From RBG-16-64-13 sp963718375 (GTDB lineage: Bacteria > Actinomycetota > Thermoleophilia > RBG-16-64-13): a stretch of 64,000 bases of DNA. This document shows positions 1 to 8,085 of this stretch, piece after piece; positions within the stretch are counted from its first letter, which is position 1; each line of letters starts with the position of its first letter. Made by a program: the position numbers and the translations under genes. Below the pieces are notes generated by a model. It searched no databases. It was not told the origin of the DNA and worked only from the letters and a program-made list of their open reading frames with translations. The DNA lies in assembly GCA_963718375.1 (NCBI GenBank), contig CAVQZD010000007.1, forward strand, positions 1 through 64,000, read 5' to 3'.

Positions 1-804
1 GTAGGCCTTGGCTATCCCCCAGACCTCACTCACCTCGATCGGCCCGATGCCCGCGCCCACGCACGCGTAGCCTGCGACCGGGTTGGAGGAGGTCACGTAC
101 GGGTAGGTCCCGTGATCCAGATCGAGCAATGTGCCCTGCGCCCCCTCGAGCAGGACCGCTCTGTTCTCCCTCAAGGCCCTCCAGGTCAGCAGCTCGGTGT
201 CCTCGACGTGCGGCCGCAGCGATTCGGCCGCCTCGATGTAACGCTCGCAATCGGCCTGCAGACTGCTTGTGTCCTCGCCGTAGGTGCGCTCCATGACCTC
301 GGCTTTGGCCTTCATATCCGCCATGACCCGTTCACGGAAGCCCTGGGGGTCGATGACATCATGCATGCGCACTCCCTGGCGCGAGGCCTTGTCTGCGTAA
401 GCAGGCCCGATACCGCGGCCCGTTGTGCCGATCTTGCCCTTGCCCAGGCGGCCCTCCTGCACGTGATCCAGCATGATGTGATAGGGCATGATGAGGTGGG
501 CCTTGCCGGAGACTCTCAGATTGGCCGTGGACACGCCGCGAGCTTCCAGGTCGTCTATCTCTTGCCGCAGCACCGTGGGGTCGATGACCACCCCCCCGCC
601 TATGACGGCGACGACGTTGGGGCTGAAGATGCCTGAAGGCACCAGATGTAGGGCGAACTTGCCGCGCGAGTTCTCGACCGTATGCCCAGCGTTGTTCCCG
701 CCCTGGTAGCGGACCACCATATCGGCCTGCTCACAGAGCAGATCGGTCACTTTGCCTTTGCCCTCGTCCCCCCACTGGGCGCCCACGACCACAAGAACCG
801 GCAC
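1..804 (-). CDS. purA: Adenylosuccinate synthetase, C-terminus beyond window edge
   Basis: This enzyme makes adenylosuccinate from IMP and aspartate with GTP, the first committed step of AMP synthesis. The protein begins PVLVVVGAQWGDEGKGKVTD, which is the family's GDEGKGK phosphate-binding loop. It continues with NNAGHTV, the GTTGRGIGPAY loop and SSNPVAG, so about 267 of the usual ~430 residues are present. I chose the GTG start at 804-802 because an AGGAGG lies 4 nt upstream (complement of 809-814) and because the family's N-terminal strand starts there. The gene runs off the left edge. It lies 108 bp downstream of dnaB on the same strand and may be cotranscribed with it. The family assignment is certain. 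Confidence 0.96.
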   Translation of the reverse strand, partial: MPVLVVVGAQWGDEGKGKVTDLLCEQADMVVRYQGGNNAGHTVENSRGKFALHLVPSGIFSPNVVAVIGGGVVIDPTVLRQEIDDLEARGVSTANLRVSGKAHLIMPYHIMLDHVQEGRLGKGKIGTTGRGIGPAYADKASRQGVRMHDVIDPQGFRERVMADMKAKAEVMERTYGEDTSSLQADCERYIEAAESLRPHVEDTELLTWRALRENRAVLLEGAQGTLLDLDHGTYPYVTSSNPVAGYACVGAGIGPIEVSEVWGIAKAY

Positions 805-912
805 ATCGCCTCCTGAGATTGTCTCGCATACGGACTCGCCGCGGACCGCCGCACTGCCGACCCTTAGCGACTCATGTCAGTTTACACTAGGCCGCTTGCC
901 CGCCGGTCGGAC

Positions 913-2286
913 CTACCGGGGCCCGGTTCTCGGGGCCAGGTCGGCGAAGCGTGTGTAATCCTGGATAAAGGCCATCTTGACTTCACCGATAGGACCGTTG
1001 CGCTGCTTGCCTATGATTATCTCCGCGGTGCCCTTGTCGGCACTCTCCTTGTTGTAGACCTCGTCCCGATAGATGAAGAGCACCAAGTCTGCGTCTTGCT
1101 CGAGGGCGCCCGATTCACGAAGGTCCGAGAGGACCGGCTTGTTGCCTGCGCGCTGCTCCACCTGGCGCGACAACTGCGACAGGGCCAGCACCGGGACCTC
1201 AAGTTCGCGGGCGAGTATCTTGAGCCCACGGGAGATGCGCGATATCTCCTGCTGGCGGTTCTCCGCGCTGGTATCCCCCATCATGAGCTGCAGATAGTCC
1301 ACGATGATGAGCCCGAGATTCTTCTCCCTGGCTTTCAGTCGCCGAGCTTTTGCCCGCATCTCCATAAGGTTGAGCGAAGCAGAATCGTCGATGAACATGG
1401 GAGCCGCGTGCAGAGCTGTGCAGCCCGCCGCCAACTTGCTCCACTCGTTGGGCTGCATCACGCTGCGGCGCACCTTCCAAAGATCGACCCGGGCCTCGGA
1501 GCACATGAGCCTAGTGACGACCTCCATCTTGGACATCTCCAGGCTGAATATGGCCACGCCCTTGCCTTGCTCGACCCCGACATTGCGGGCGATGTTGAGG
1601 GCGAAGGCCGTCTTGCCCATGGAGGGCCTGGCAGCGAGTATGACCAGGTTGGCCGGCTGGAACCCGCCGATCTTGTCATCGAGGTCACGAAAGCCCGATT
1701 GGCAACCTATGGTGTGATGGCCGACCGTCGCAGCTCGTTCGAGCTCAGCATAGTTCTCCGTGATCAGCTCGCCCAGAGGCGAGAACTCGCCCACCACCCT
1801 GGTCTGCGAGATATCGAAGACCATCTGTTCGGCTCTGTCCATCAGATCGACTGGCGATCCGTCCCGCCGGTAGCCCATCTCCGTGATCTCGCCACCCACC
1901 CGGATGAGAGACCGCAAGAAGTAGTTCTCCCTCACGATCTCGGCGTAGTGGCGAGCGTTAGTAGCCGCCGGCACCGCCGTCACCAAGCTGTGGACGAACG
2001 CCTTGCCACCGACGGCCTCCAGGGCGCTCCGATTGGCAAGCTCCTCACCGACTGTGATGGGATCCACGGGTTCGCCGCGGGAGAAGAGGTCTTCGATGAC
2101 CTCGAATATGCGCTGATGGGCCTGGCGGTAGAACTGGTGGGGCCGGACGATCTCGCTGACTCCGGGGATCACGTTAGGCGTCAGCATGCACGCGCCTAGG
2201 ACCGAGATCTCAGCATCCAGATTCTGCGGCACCATGCGCTCGCTGTCCTGGCTGCCCATCACGGCACCGCTTGCCTTGGTCTCCAC
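913..2286 (-). CDS. dnaB: Replicative DNA helicase DnaB
   Basis: This is the hexameric 5'-3' helicase that unwinds DNA at the replication fork and interacts with primase. The 457-aa protein has the N-terminal DnaB domain (about residues 15-115, beginning VPQNLDAEISVLGACM). The RecA-like ATPase core follows, with Walker A ARPSMGKTAFALNIA near residue 215 and the Walker B stretch GLIIVDYLQLM. The arginine-finger region QLSRQVEQR is present. Length is typical and no intein is seen. The start is GTG at 2286, with a purine-rich AGAGGGG upstream. It is the last gene of the rpsF-ssb-rpsR-rplI-dnaB operon, 27 bp after rplI, an order common in bacteria. Confidence 0.97.
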   Translation of the reverse strand: METKASGAVMGSQDSERMVPQNLDAEISVLGACMLTPNVIPGVSEIVRPHQFYRQAHQRIFEVIEDLFSRGEPVDPITVGEELANRSALEAVGGKAFVHSLVTAVPAATNARHYAEIVRENYFLRSLIRVGGEITEMGYRRDGSPVDLMDRAEQMVFDISQTRVVGEFSPLGELITENYAELERAATVGHHTIGCQSGFRDLDDKIGGFQPANLVILAARPSMGKTAFALNIARNVGVEQGKGVAIFSLEMSKMEVVTRLMCSEARVDLWKVRRSVMQPNEWSKLAAGCTALHAAPMFIDDSASLNLMEMRAKARRLKAREKNLGLIIVDYLQLMMGDTSAENRQQEISRISRGLKILARELEVPVLALSQLSRQVEQRAGNKPVLSDLRESGALEQDADLVLFIYRDEVYNKESADKGTAEIIIGKQRNGPIGEVKMAFIQDYTRFADLAPRTGPR

Positions 2287-2313
2287 GCACGCCCCTCTCT
2301 ACTGAGTGGGAAG

Positions 2314-2775
2314 CTAAGCTTTGTCTTCCTCCGGAGCCACTATTACCTTGACTTCTGCCGGGTCGACACTGCTGTGCACCTGGACCTTGACCATGTAGGT
2401 ACCCACGGTCTTGATGGGGTCCTCCAAACCGATGCTGTGCTTGTCGATGCGGATCTTGCGAGCTTCATAGATGGCGTCGGCGACATCCTGGTTGGTCACC
2501 GAACCGAACAGGCGATCCTGCGTGCCCACCGGAGCCGTGATGGTGAGCACGGTCTTGGACAACAACTCTCGGGTCTCGTCGGCCCGCTCGGCCTCACGCC
2601 GGGTCGCTGCCGCCCTCTCTTCCATGGCCAACCGAGCAGCGGTCACCCGCGTCGGCGTGGCTATCTCGGCCAGCTTGCGCGGCAGCAGGAAGTTGCGTGC
2701 GTAACCCTCGGCTACGGTGGCCACGTCGCCCTTCTTGCCCAGCTTGTCAACGTCCTGCAGTAGGATTATCTCCAT
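2314..2775 (-). CDS. rplI: 50S ribosomal protein L9
   Basis: L9 binds 23S rRNA at the base of the L1 stalk. The 153-aa protein starts MEIILLQDVDKLGKKGDVAT and continues VAEGYARNFLLPRKLA, the conserved N-terminal rRNA-binding domain. A charged connecting helix (residues ~55-80) and the C-terminal domain (LFGSVTNQDVADAI, then IKTVGTYMVKVQVH) complete the usual two-domain dumbbell. It sits 24 bp downstream of rpsR and 27 bp upstream of dnaB in the same operon. Nothing is unusual in the sequence. Confidence 0.97.
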   Translation of the reverse strand: MEIILLQDVDKLGKKGDVATVAEGYARNFLLPRKLAEIATPTRVTAARLAMEERAAATRREAERADETRELLSKTVLTITAPVGTQDRLFGSVTNQDVADAIYEARKIRIDKHSIGLEDPIKTVGTYMVKVQVHSSVDPAEVKVIVAPEEDKA

Positions 2776-2799
2776 GCTGACTCCTTGTAAAGGTCGGCT

Positions 2800-3057
2800 C
2801 TAACGGCTGCTGTACGGCAGCAGAGCGACCTCTCGGGCCCGCTTGATGGCCACAGCCACCTGCCGCTGATGACGACGGCACGCTCCAGTGGTGCGACGGG
2901 ACCTGATCTTGCCCCGCTCGGACATGAACCGTCGCAGAGTACCGTAGTCCTTGTAATCCACGGCGTCTATGCCCTCTTTGCAGAAGAAGCAGTACTTGCG
3001 CCGACGGTTGCCCGTGTTCGGCCTGGCACGCCTTGCTGGCTTCTTGGGATTCCCCAC
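2800..3057 (-). CDS. rpsR: 30S ribosomal protein S18, zinc-binding (C+) form
   Basis: S18 binds 16S rRNA next to S6 on the platform of the 30S subunit. The 85-aa protein contains YCFFCKEG and, later, TGACRRHQR. That gives two paired cysteines plus a third Cys and a His, which is the metal-binding (C+) variant of S18. The central segment DYGTLRRFMSERGKIRSRR is the family signature. Its partner S6 is encoded two genes upstream, and ssb lies between them, the usual order. Confidence 0.97.
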   Translation of the reverse strand: MGNPKKPARRARPNTGNRRRKYCFFCKEGIDAVDYKDYGTLRRFMSERGKIRSRRTTGACRRHQRQVAVAIKRAREVALLPYSSR

Positions 3058-3099
3058 GTCTCTCTCTTCCTCCTATTTGTTGAAAGCGAAGACGACTAC

Positions 3100-3552
3100 C
3101 TAGAAAGGGATGTCGTCGCCCCCAAAATCGATGTCCTTGAAATCATCCTGCGCGGGCGCGTCGCCCGAGGGCTGCTTGTTGCCACGGGCCACCGGCTCGC
3201 GAGTCTCGCCCTGCCCGCCCTGTCCACCTATGAACATGACCTGGTCGGCGACGATCTCTACCTTGCTGCGCTTGGTGCCGTCTTGAGCATCCCAGGACCG
3301 CTGATCAAGACGCCCGTCGACCGCCACTTCTCTGCCTTTTGCCAGGTACTTGGCACAGTTCTCGCCCTGAGGACCCCAAACGACCACGTCGAAGAAGCTG
3401 GGCTTCTCGATCCATTGGCCGGACGAGTCCTTGTACGAGTAGTTGACCACCACTCCCAGTTGGCACACCGAGGCACCGTTGGGGGTCTGACGGAGCTCGG
3501 GGTCGCGAGTCAGCCTGCCGACCAGGGTCACGTGTGCGATGCCGCGAGCCAT
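3100..3552 (-). CDS. ssb: Single-stranded DNA-binding protein
   Basis: SSB coats single-stranded DNA during replication and repair and recruits partners through its acidic tail. The 150-aa protein has an OB fold from residue 5 to about 110 (VTLVGRLTRDPELRQTPNG, FFDVVVWG, CAKYLAKGREVAVDGRL). A glycine-rich linker follows. The C-terminus is FGGDDIPF, the canonical acidic tip that binds other repair proteins. A clear AAGGAG precedes the ATG. It lies 9 bp after rpsF. Confidence 0.97.
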   Translation of the reverse strand: MARGIAHVTLVGRLTRDPELRQTPNGASVCQLGVVVNYSYKDSSGQWIEKPSFFDVVVWGPQGENCAKYLAKGREVAVDGRLDQRSWDAQDGTKRSKVEIVADQVMFIGGQGGQGETREPVARGNKQPSGDAPAQDDFKDIDFGGDDIPF

Positions 3553-3561
3553 TTCCGCTCC

Positions 3562-3921
3562 TTATTCCTCGGATTCCTCGGTCTCTTTGGCCTCTGCAGT
3601 CTCTGCCGCAGCCATCGGCCCTTGCACGCTGAAAGGCTTGTCACGACGGACGGGCATGAACCTGAGGACAGAGTCAGTGATACCCAGGACTCGAGTGACT
3701 TCGGCCAGGGTCTCAGGGGTCGCCTCAAAGTACAGAACATAATAGACGCCGTCCAGCGAGTCCTTGATCTCGTACGCCAGACGCTTCTTGCCCCACTCGT
3801 CGATCTTGACGATGGAGCCCTTGCCACCCGTGATGATCTCTTTTGTGCGGTCTAGGACCGCTGTACGTTCTTCATCCGTCACTTCAGTGCGCAGAATCAG
3901 AACCAGCTCGTAGCTGTTCAG
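3562..3921 (-). CDS. rpsF: 30S ribosomal protein S6, probable CTG start
   Basis: S6 pairs with S18 on the 30S platform. Family members begin with a strand reading like xYELVLIL, and this strand (NSYELVLILRTE) lies upstream of the first ordinary start codon (GTG at 3882). Reading back in frame from that strand gives AAC, then CTG (3921-3919), AAA, CCC and a TGA stop at 3930-3928, with no ATG, GTG or TTG. AGGAGG (complement of 3931-3936) lies 9 nt upstream of the CTG. The CTG start gives 119 aa including the whole first strand, while the GTG start would delete that strand. First gene of the rpsF-ssb-rpsR-rplI-dnaB operon. Confidence 0.9.
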   Translation of the reverse strand: MNSYELVLILRTEVTDEERTAVLDRTKEIITGGKGSIVKIDEWGKKRLAYEIKDSLDGVYYVLYFEATPETLAEVTRVLGITDSVLRFMPVRRDKPFSVQGPMAAAETAEAKETEESEE

Positions 3922-3984
3922 TTTGGGTCACCTCCTACGGTCTAAGCGGCCCCGACCTTACTGCCGGAGCAGGGGTGCAGTTGA

Positions 3985-3990
3985 ATTGTA
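3985..3990 (-). promoter_or_regulatory. Candidate -10 box for the rpsF operon
   Basis: The complement reads TACAAT, a near-consensus -10 hexamer about 64 nt upstream of the rpsF start. No good -35 hexamer is seen at 16-18 bp, so the assignment rests on the -10 box and position alone. Confidence 0.4.
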
Positions 3991-4010
3991 CTCGCGCCAT
4001 CGGACACTGA

Positions 4011-4031
4011 GTGCCACTCAAGGTGCCACTC
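4011..4031. repeat. Two direct copies of GTGCCACTC
   Basis: GTGCCACTC occurs at 4011-4019 and again at 4023-4031, a 12-bp period. The copies lie just upstream of the candidate -10 box of the ribosomal-protein operon. They could be a tandem protein-binding site or chance. Confidence 0.4.
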
Positions 4032-4148
4032 TGCCGCTCAGCGCGAGGCGGTGAGTATACACCGTCAGAGGCTCTGCCGAGGGACCGCCCAACCGGCCCG
4101 GGCGCGTCTCACCGGGTGCCGGGCCCGGTGGCGCCTTGACAATGAAGC

Positions 4149-4185
4149 GGGGCGGGGCGGCACCCGCAAGGTGCCGCCCCGCCCC
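4149..4185 (-). terminator. Strong GC hairpin after the DUF4349 gene
   Basis: A perfect 16-bp inverted repeat (arms 4149-4164 and 4170-4185, loop of 5) lies 30 bp beyond the stop codon of the DUF4349 gene. No run of T follows on either strand, so it is either a terminator that does not depend on a U-tract or a transcript-stabilising hairpin separating this operon from rpsF. Confidence 0.6.
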
Positions 4186-4214
4186 CGTACCCGCGCCCTG
4201 AGGAGCCCGTCCGG

Positions 4215-5201
4215 TCAGGATGTCTTGTTTTCTTCGTCCTTTGAGCTCTTGCCATCGCGCTTGCTGGTAGCCCTCACGATCGCATAGACGATACCGCCCA
4301 CCACAGCCAGGATGAGGAGCACGGGGAGCAGCCAGCCGAGACCCCGCACGACTGCACTGAACGCATCGACCAAGTTGTGGGCCGCGTCCTTCAAGGCCTG
4401 CACGAAGCCCCATTCCCCCGCGGGCGTCACGCCCTCACTCCCGACTTCATAGATATTCATGGCTAGTGTGGAGTAGCTGGTGTGCGCCTCCAGGTACTGG
4501 AACCGACCCTTGAGCTGTTCCAGCTGCTCCTGTGCGTAGGTGAGTGTCTGCTGTACCTGGAGTATCTCGTCGATGGTCTTGGCCTTGGCCAGCAGAGCTT
4601 GTATCGAGTCGACGTAGGCCTGCTGGTTCTTGATGCGGGCCTGGAGATCGACGTATTCTTCAGTGACGTTCTGAGAGCTCTGGTTCTGCCCCTTGACCGT
4701 GCCGAGCTTACCGGCGTCGCTCTTTGCTAGCTCGAAGGACTCTGCCGGCACGCTGATGACCACCTGCCCGCTCTTGATGCTGTCCTCGTCATCGCTGGCA
4801 TAGGCGTTAGAGCTGAGTACGTAACCCCCGTAGCGATCAGCCAGTAGTTGTGCTTGGTTGAAGGCAGTCTGGAACTCGCCCTGCCCCACCTCGATCTCCA
4901 TGACGGCGTCCTTGATGACCTTCTGCTCTACACCGGTATACAGAGATGGCAATGAGCCCGAGCCGGTGTCTCTGGCCGCTTCGCTCTGGCCCGTCTGAGG
5001 AGCAGCTACCGACTCATCCAGAGCTACGCCCGGTTCTTTCGCGCTGTCGGTCCCTTCACCGAGGTCTCCGGCCGTCTCAGGGTACAGACCCACCTGCGTC
5101 TCCTCGCCGCACCCCGAAGTACCGATGAGGCCCGCCAGGACCAAGACGAGGACCACCGCCAATATGATCCCCCCCACTTTGTACGCCCTCTTGCTCTTCA
5201 T
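4215..5201 (-). CDS. DUF4349 membrane-anchored protein
   Basis: The function is unknown. From the ATG at 5201 the product is 328 aa. An N-terminal hydrophobic segment (residues ~9-28) is followed by a cysteine that could be lipidated, although the surrounding TSGC is a poor lipobox. An extracytoplasmic region follows, with a coiled-coil-forming stretch (about residues 185-245, rich in Gln, Leu and Ala). A second membrane helix lies near residues 285-310, and the tail is lysine-rich. This layout, and the segment VISVPAESFELA, match the DUF4349 family. I preferred this start over an in-frame one 54 nt upstream because a GGGGGA Shine-Dalgarno precedes it and the signal anchor then begins near the N-terminus. 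Downstream of ccdA on the same strand. Confidence 0.75.
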   Translation of the reverse strand: MKSKRAYKVGGIILAVVLVLVLAGLIGTSGCGEETQVGLYPETAGDLGEGTDSAKEPGVALDESVAAPQTGQSEAARDTGSGSLPSLYTGVEQKVIKDAVMEIEVGQGEFQTAFNQAQLLADRYGGYVLSSNAYASDDEDSIKSGQVVISVPAESFELAKSDAGKLGTVKGQNQSSQNVTEEYVDLQARIKNQQAYVDSIQALLAKAKTIDEILQVQQTLTYAQEQLEQLKGRFQYLEAHTSYSTLAMNIYEVGSEGVTPAGEWGFVQALKDAAHNLVDAFSAVVRGLGWLLPVLLILAVVGGIVYAIVRATSKRDGKSSKDEENKTS

Positions 5202-5273
5202 GGAATCCCCCTGAGGCAGTTGGCCACACTCGTTCGGCGCTAGGACGTGGCCCAATGAAGGGCAGTTCCGCGC

Positions 5274-5960
5274 CTAGAAGCTCAGGGGGATACCAGCCAG
5301 AAGCAACGCGCCGTAGACCACCAGCACGGCTCCGGATACGATCTGGATCACTCGCATGTGACGACGGATGCGGGCGAAAGCGCGCAGCGCCCACCCGACG
5401 AAAAGCCCGGCAAGCATGAACGGGATGCCCATCCCCAGGGAGTAGGCGAACAGCAGGAGCGCACCCTTCACTGGATCGCCTTGCTCAGCCGCCATGGTCA
5501 GGATCGCTCCCAGTATGGGGCCCACACACGGGGTCCAGCCGAAGGCGAACGCCACCCCAACGAGAAACGCTCCCGCCGGACCCTTGGGAGCCTTGTCCAA
5601 GAAGGGACGTACGTCCCGCTGCATGAACGCCGGCAACGTCAGGCCTATCAGCACGGCCCCCAGGATGACCAGCAGCGCCCCGCCCACATAGCGAAGGACC
5701 TCGCGATTACCGACCAGCCCACCTGCGAATGAGAAGCCCGCGCCCAAGAGTACGAACACGGCCGAGAAGCCCAGTACGAAGGCGAGTGTGCCCCAGATGA
5801 CCCGGCGGTTGCCCCTCTGCGTCTCTTCGACGCTGAGTCCGGAAACGAAAGCCAGGTAGACCGGGAGCAGAGGCAGCACACAAGGGCTTACGAAGCTGGC
5901 AACGCCGCCCAGGAGCGCTATGAAGAGGGCGGCGACGCCGAGTTCAGGGGGTAATTCCAT
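5274..5960 (-). CDS. ccdA: CcdA-type cytochrome c biogenesis / thiol transporter
   Basis: CcdA moves reducing equivalents from cytoplasmic thioredoxin across the membrane to extracytoplasmic thiol-disulfide proteins. The 228-aa protein has about six membrane helices. The two redox cysteines sit in the family motifs: SPCVLPLLPVY in the first helix and GWTPCVGPILG in the fourth. It overlaps the upstream thioredoxin-like gene by 17 nt, so the two products probably work together. The only plausible cytoplasmic electron source nearby is trxA, 1.6 kb away. Confidence 0.92.
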   Translation of the reverse strand: MELPPELGVAALFIALLGGVASFVSPCVLPLLPVYLAFVSGLSVEETQRGNRRVIWGTLAFVLGFSAVFVLLGAGFSFAGGLVGNREVLRYVGGALLVILGAVLIGLTLPAFMQRDVRPFLDKAPKGPAGAFLVGVAFAFGWTPCVGPILGAILTMAAEQGDPVKGALLLFAYSLGMGIPFMLAGLFVGWALRAFARIRRHMRVIQIVSGAVLVVYGALLLAGIPLSF

Positions 5961-6486
5961 CGATGACCGATGACAACTCAGCTGCGGTCGTGGGACCGAT
6001 GATCCGCTTGACTATGTAGCCCTGGGCATCGATGACCACGGTAGTGGGTATCCCAGATACGCCGTAATCACCAGCGGCTTCGTCGCCGTCCAGCATCACC
6101 GGGAAGGTCAGACCGTTCTCCGTCATGAAGGTCTCGATGTCCTCCGCTGGGTCGCTCACGGCCACGGCCAGCAGAGCGGCTCGGTCCTGGTTGTCCTGGT
6201 AGAACTGCTCGATCTCAGGCGACTCCTCGCGGCAGGGGCCGCACCAACTGGCCATGAACACCAGGACCAGCACCTGACCCTCGTAGCCGCCGAGAGAGAC
6301 CTCTTGGCCATCCAAGGTAGTGCCGGAGAAGTCGGGGGCGAGCACTGGGTTCTCCGTCGCGTCGCCTGAGCTTCCACCGCCCGGGAGACAGCCTACAGAA
6401 GCCATCGCCAGGGAGACCAGCAAGAAGCCCAAGAGCAAGCTCGGGATGATAGTACGACCGTTATCGCGGCCAGACACGCGAGTCAC
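5944..6486 (-). CDS. TlpA/ResA-like extracytoplasmic thioredoxin
   Basis: This is a predicted thiol-disulfide oxidoreductase held on the outside of the membrane. The 180-aa protein has an N-terminal hydrophobic segment ending in ASVGC, which may be a lipidation site. The redoxin domain runs from about residue 48, with the active site MASWCGPCREE near residue 80, and the cis-proline region GIPTTVVID is present. The acidic, glycine-rich linker after the anchor suits a lipoprotein. The gene overlaps ccdA, which would re-reduce it, and is 4 bp from lgt, which lipidates such proteins. Roles in cytochrome c maturation or general disulfide reduction are both possible, and no cytochrome gene is in the window. 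Confidence 0.87.
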   Translation of the reverse strand: MTRVSGRDNGRTIIPSLLLGFLLVSLAMASVGCLPGGGSSGDATENPVLAPDFSGTTLDGQEVSLGGYEGQVLVLVFMASWCGPCREESPEIEQFYQDNQDRAALLAVAVSDPAEDIETFMTENGLTFPVMLDGDEAAGDYGVSGIPTTVVIDAQGYIVKRIIGPTTAAELSSVIDGITP

Positions 6487-6490
6487 CTGC

Positions 6491-7297
6491 CTAACTCCTC
6501 CGGGCGGATCCGCCGGCGCCGGCCGAGCCGTGCTTGCCCGATGCTGGCGCCGTCGCGGGGATCGGCCGGCCGCGAGTCCCGAACCACCACGCTCCCACGA
6601 TGCCGATGACGATCAGTGCGATGCTGATCCACTGTTGCTGGGTGAGGCCCAGGGCGCCCGGCGGATTGGTGCGCACGAACTCAACGAGCAAGCGCTCTAT
6701 GCCCGCGAGCACCAGGTAGATGAAGAATATGGCCCCCTCGCGCTTGACCCGTGGCGAGATCAGCCACACCATGATCGCGAATATGAGGAGTGACGCCAGT
6801 ATCTCGTAGAGTTGAGTGGGATGCACCGGCACGTCAGTGGGCGGGGATCCCTTGGGAAAGGCGATGCCCCAAGGAAGGTCGGTCGGCTTGCCGTAATCGT
6901 CGCCCACCAAGAAGCAGCCCATCCGCCCGACCGCGTAACCCACAGCCAAGGCGAAGGCTGAACCGTCGGCGACGGCGGCCAGCCGTTCCTTGGAGAAGAG
7001 GGTCACTACGCAAATGACCAGGATCGCCCCGAACAAACCGCCGAACCAGACCAAACCCCTTCCGCTCCATAGGTTCTCCGGCCACTCAGCGGGATGGATC
7101 AACAGGTAGTGGATCTTGGCACCCAGGATGCCCCCGATGATAGCCGCGATGACAACCACCCAGATGAATTCGGGCGTGACTCCTCGCTTCGCGAACTGCC
7201 AACGGCCTGTGAAACCAGCGGCCACGAAGGCCAGCGCCAGCATCACACCGAACGAGCTCACAGTGAAGCTACCGATGTGGAACAGTTCCGGGTACAT
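6491..7297 (-). CDS. lgt: Prolipoprotein diacylglyceryl transferase
   Basis: Lgt transfers diacylglycerol from phosphatidylglycerol to the lipobox cysteine of prolipoproteins. The 268-aa polytopic protein has the conserved early segment GSFTVSSFGVMLALAF. The family signature GRMGCFLVGDDYG is near residue 133, followed by HPTQLYE. About seven membrane helices are visible. The C-terminus is a short Ala/Gly/Ser-rich tail. It lies immediately upstream of the TlpA-like and CcdA genes on the same strand. Confidence 0.95.
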   Translation of the reverse strand: MYPELFHIGSFTVSSFGVMLALAFVAAGFTGRWQFAKRGVTPEFIWVVVIAAIIGGILGAKIHYLLIHPAEWPENLWSGRGLVWFGGLFGAILVICVVTLFSKERLAAVADGSAFALAVGYAVGRMGCFLVGDDYGKPTDLPWGIAFPKGSPPTDVPVHPTQLYEILASLLIFAIMVWLISPRVKREGAIFFIYLVLAGIERLLVEFVRTNPPGALGLTQQQWISIALIVIGIVGAWWFGTRGRPIPATAPASGKHGSAGAGGSARRS

Positions 7298-7352
7298 CAG
7301 ACTCCCTTCGCCACAACAAGCCTAGACCAAGAGCGAGCGCCGACTCGCCGCG

Positions 7353-7592
7353 CTAGAGGCCGCAGCCGCGCCCCCCAGACGGGCAGTAGCCACCGGAGGG
7401 GCAGGAGCCGCCTTCTGACCAACATGAAGCGGTGGAGCTAAGACCCGTCACCCCACCGAACCCGGTGAAGCGCTGCTCGACTTCCTCCCCACCACAATCT
7501 GGGCACACCTTAGCATCTTCTTTGAGGAAGCCCAGCTGGAACACTTCGAATTCCTTGCCGCAAGAACGGCACCTCAGATCGTACGAAGCCAT
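7353..7592 (-). CDS. FmdB-family zinc-ribbon protein with Cys/Gly tail
   Basis: This is a small regulator-like protein of the FmdB family, whose biochemical role is not established. The 79-aa protein has the zinc ribbon YDLRCRSCGKEFEVF with CPDCGGEEVEQRF after it, giving four metal-binding cysteines in the first 40 residues. The last ~25 residues are unusual: they are almost entirely Cys, Gly, Ser and Pro (SCPSGGYCPSGGRGCGL), with four further cysteines. It ends just before lgt and begins 2 bp after trxA, so it is probably cotranscribed with trxA. Confidence 0.85.
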   Translation of the reverse strand: MASYDLRCRSCGKEFEVFQLGFLKEDAKVCPDCGGEEVEQRFTGFGGVTGLSSTASCWSEGGSCPSGGYCPSGGRGCGL

Positions 7593-7594
7593 GA

Positions 7595-7915
7595 CTACAG
7601 CCCGAACTCCGCTTCGTAGTCTTTCTGCCCCCGTGCGCCGACCAGTTGCTTATCCAATTGCCCGTTCTTGAACAGGATCACGGTAGGGATACTCATGACT
7701 GAGAAACGACCCGCCAACTCCGAGTTCTCGTCGACATTCACCTTAACTACGGTGATCTTGTCGGGGTGATCGGCCGCGAGCTTCTCGAGCACGGGGCCCA
7801 CCATCCGGCACGGACCGCACCAGGGCGCCCAGAAGTCCACGACCACCGGCACCTCGGACGAGGCCACCAACTGGTCGAACTCCTGTGCACCCACATCGCT
7901 CACTGTCCCACTCAT
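7595..7915 (-). CDS. trxA: Thioredoxin
   Basis: This is the cytoplasmic thiol-disulfide reductant. The 106-aa protein has the full thioredoxin fold: VVVDFWAPWCGPCRMVGPVL with the WCGPC active site near residue 32, the VNVDEN strand, and the cis-proline motif SIPTVILFKNG. An AAGGAG precedes the ATG. It is followed directly by the FmdB-like gene and, further down, by lgt, the TlpA-like gene and ccdA, so it could supply electrons to CcdA. No thioredoxin reductase is in the window. Confidence 0.96.
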   Translation of the reverse strand: MSGTVSDVGAQEFDQLVASSEVPVVVDFWAPWCGPCRMVGPVLEKLAADHPDKITVVKVNVDENSELAGRFSVMSIPTVILFKNGQLDKQLVGARGQKDYEAEFGL

Positions 7916-8085
7916 CGCACTCTCCTTGAGTCGTGGTCTCCATTACTTCCCGTTTAGTAGTAACGCATGATAGCCGATATCAGAAATCAGCAACACCCGA
8001 AGCCGCGCCTTCGCGATATTGTTTCCCCTTCCCTCCATCGGCTAACCTAGCAGATGTCGGCAAACGACCGGCGGAGGCTACCACG

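Noticed and set aside
874..2199. A 441-codon open frame on the plus strand opposite dnaB
   Set aside because: It is antisense to a certain dnaB, has no family resemblance and no ribosome site; long open antisense frames are common in GC-rich DNA.
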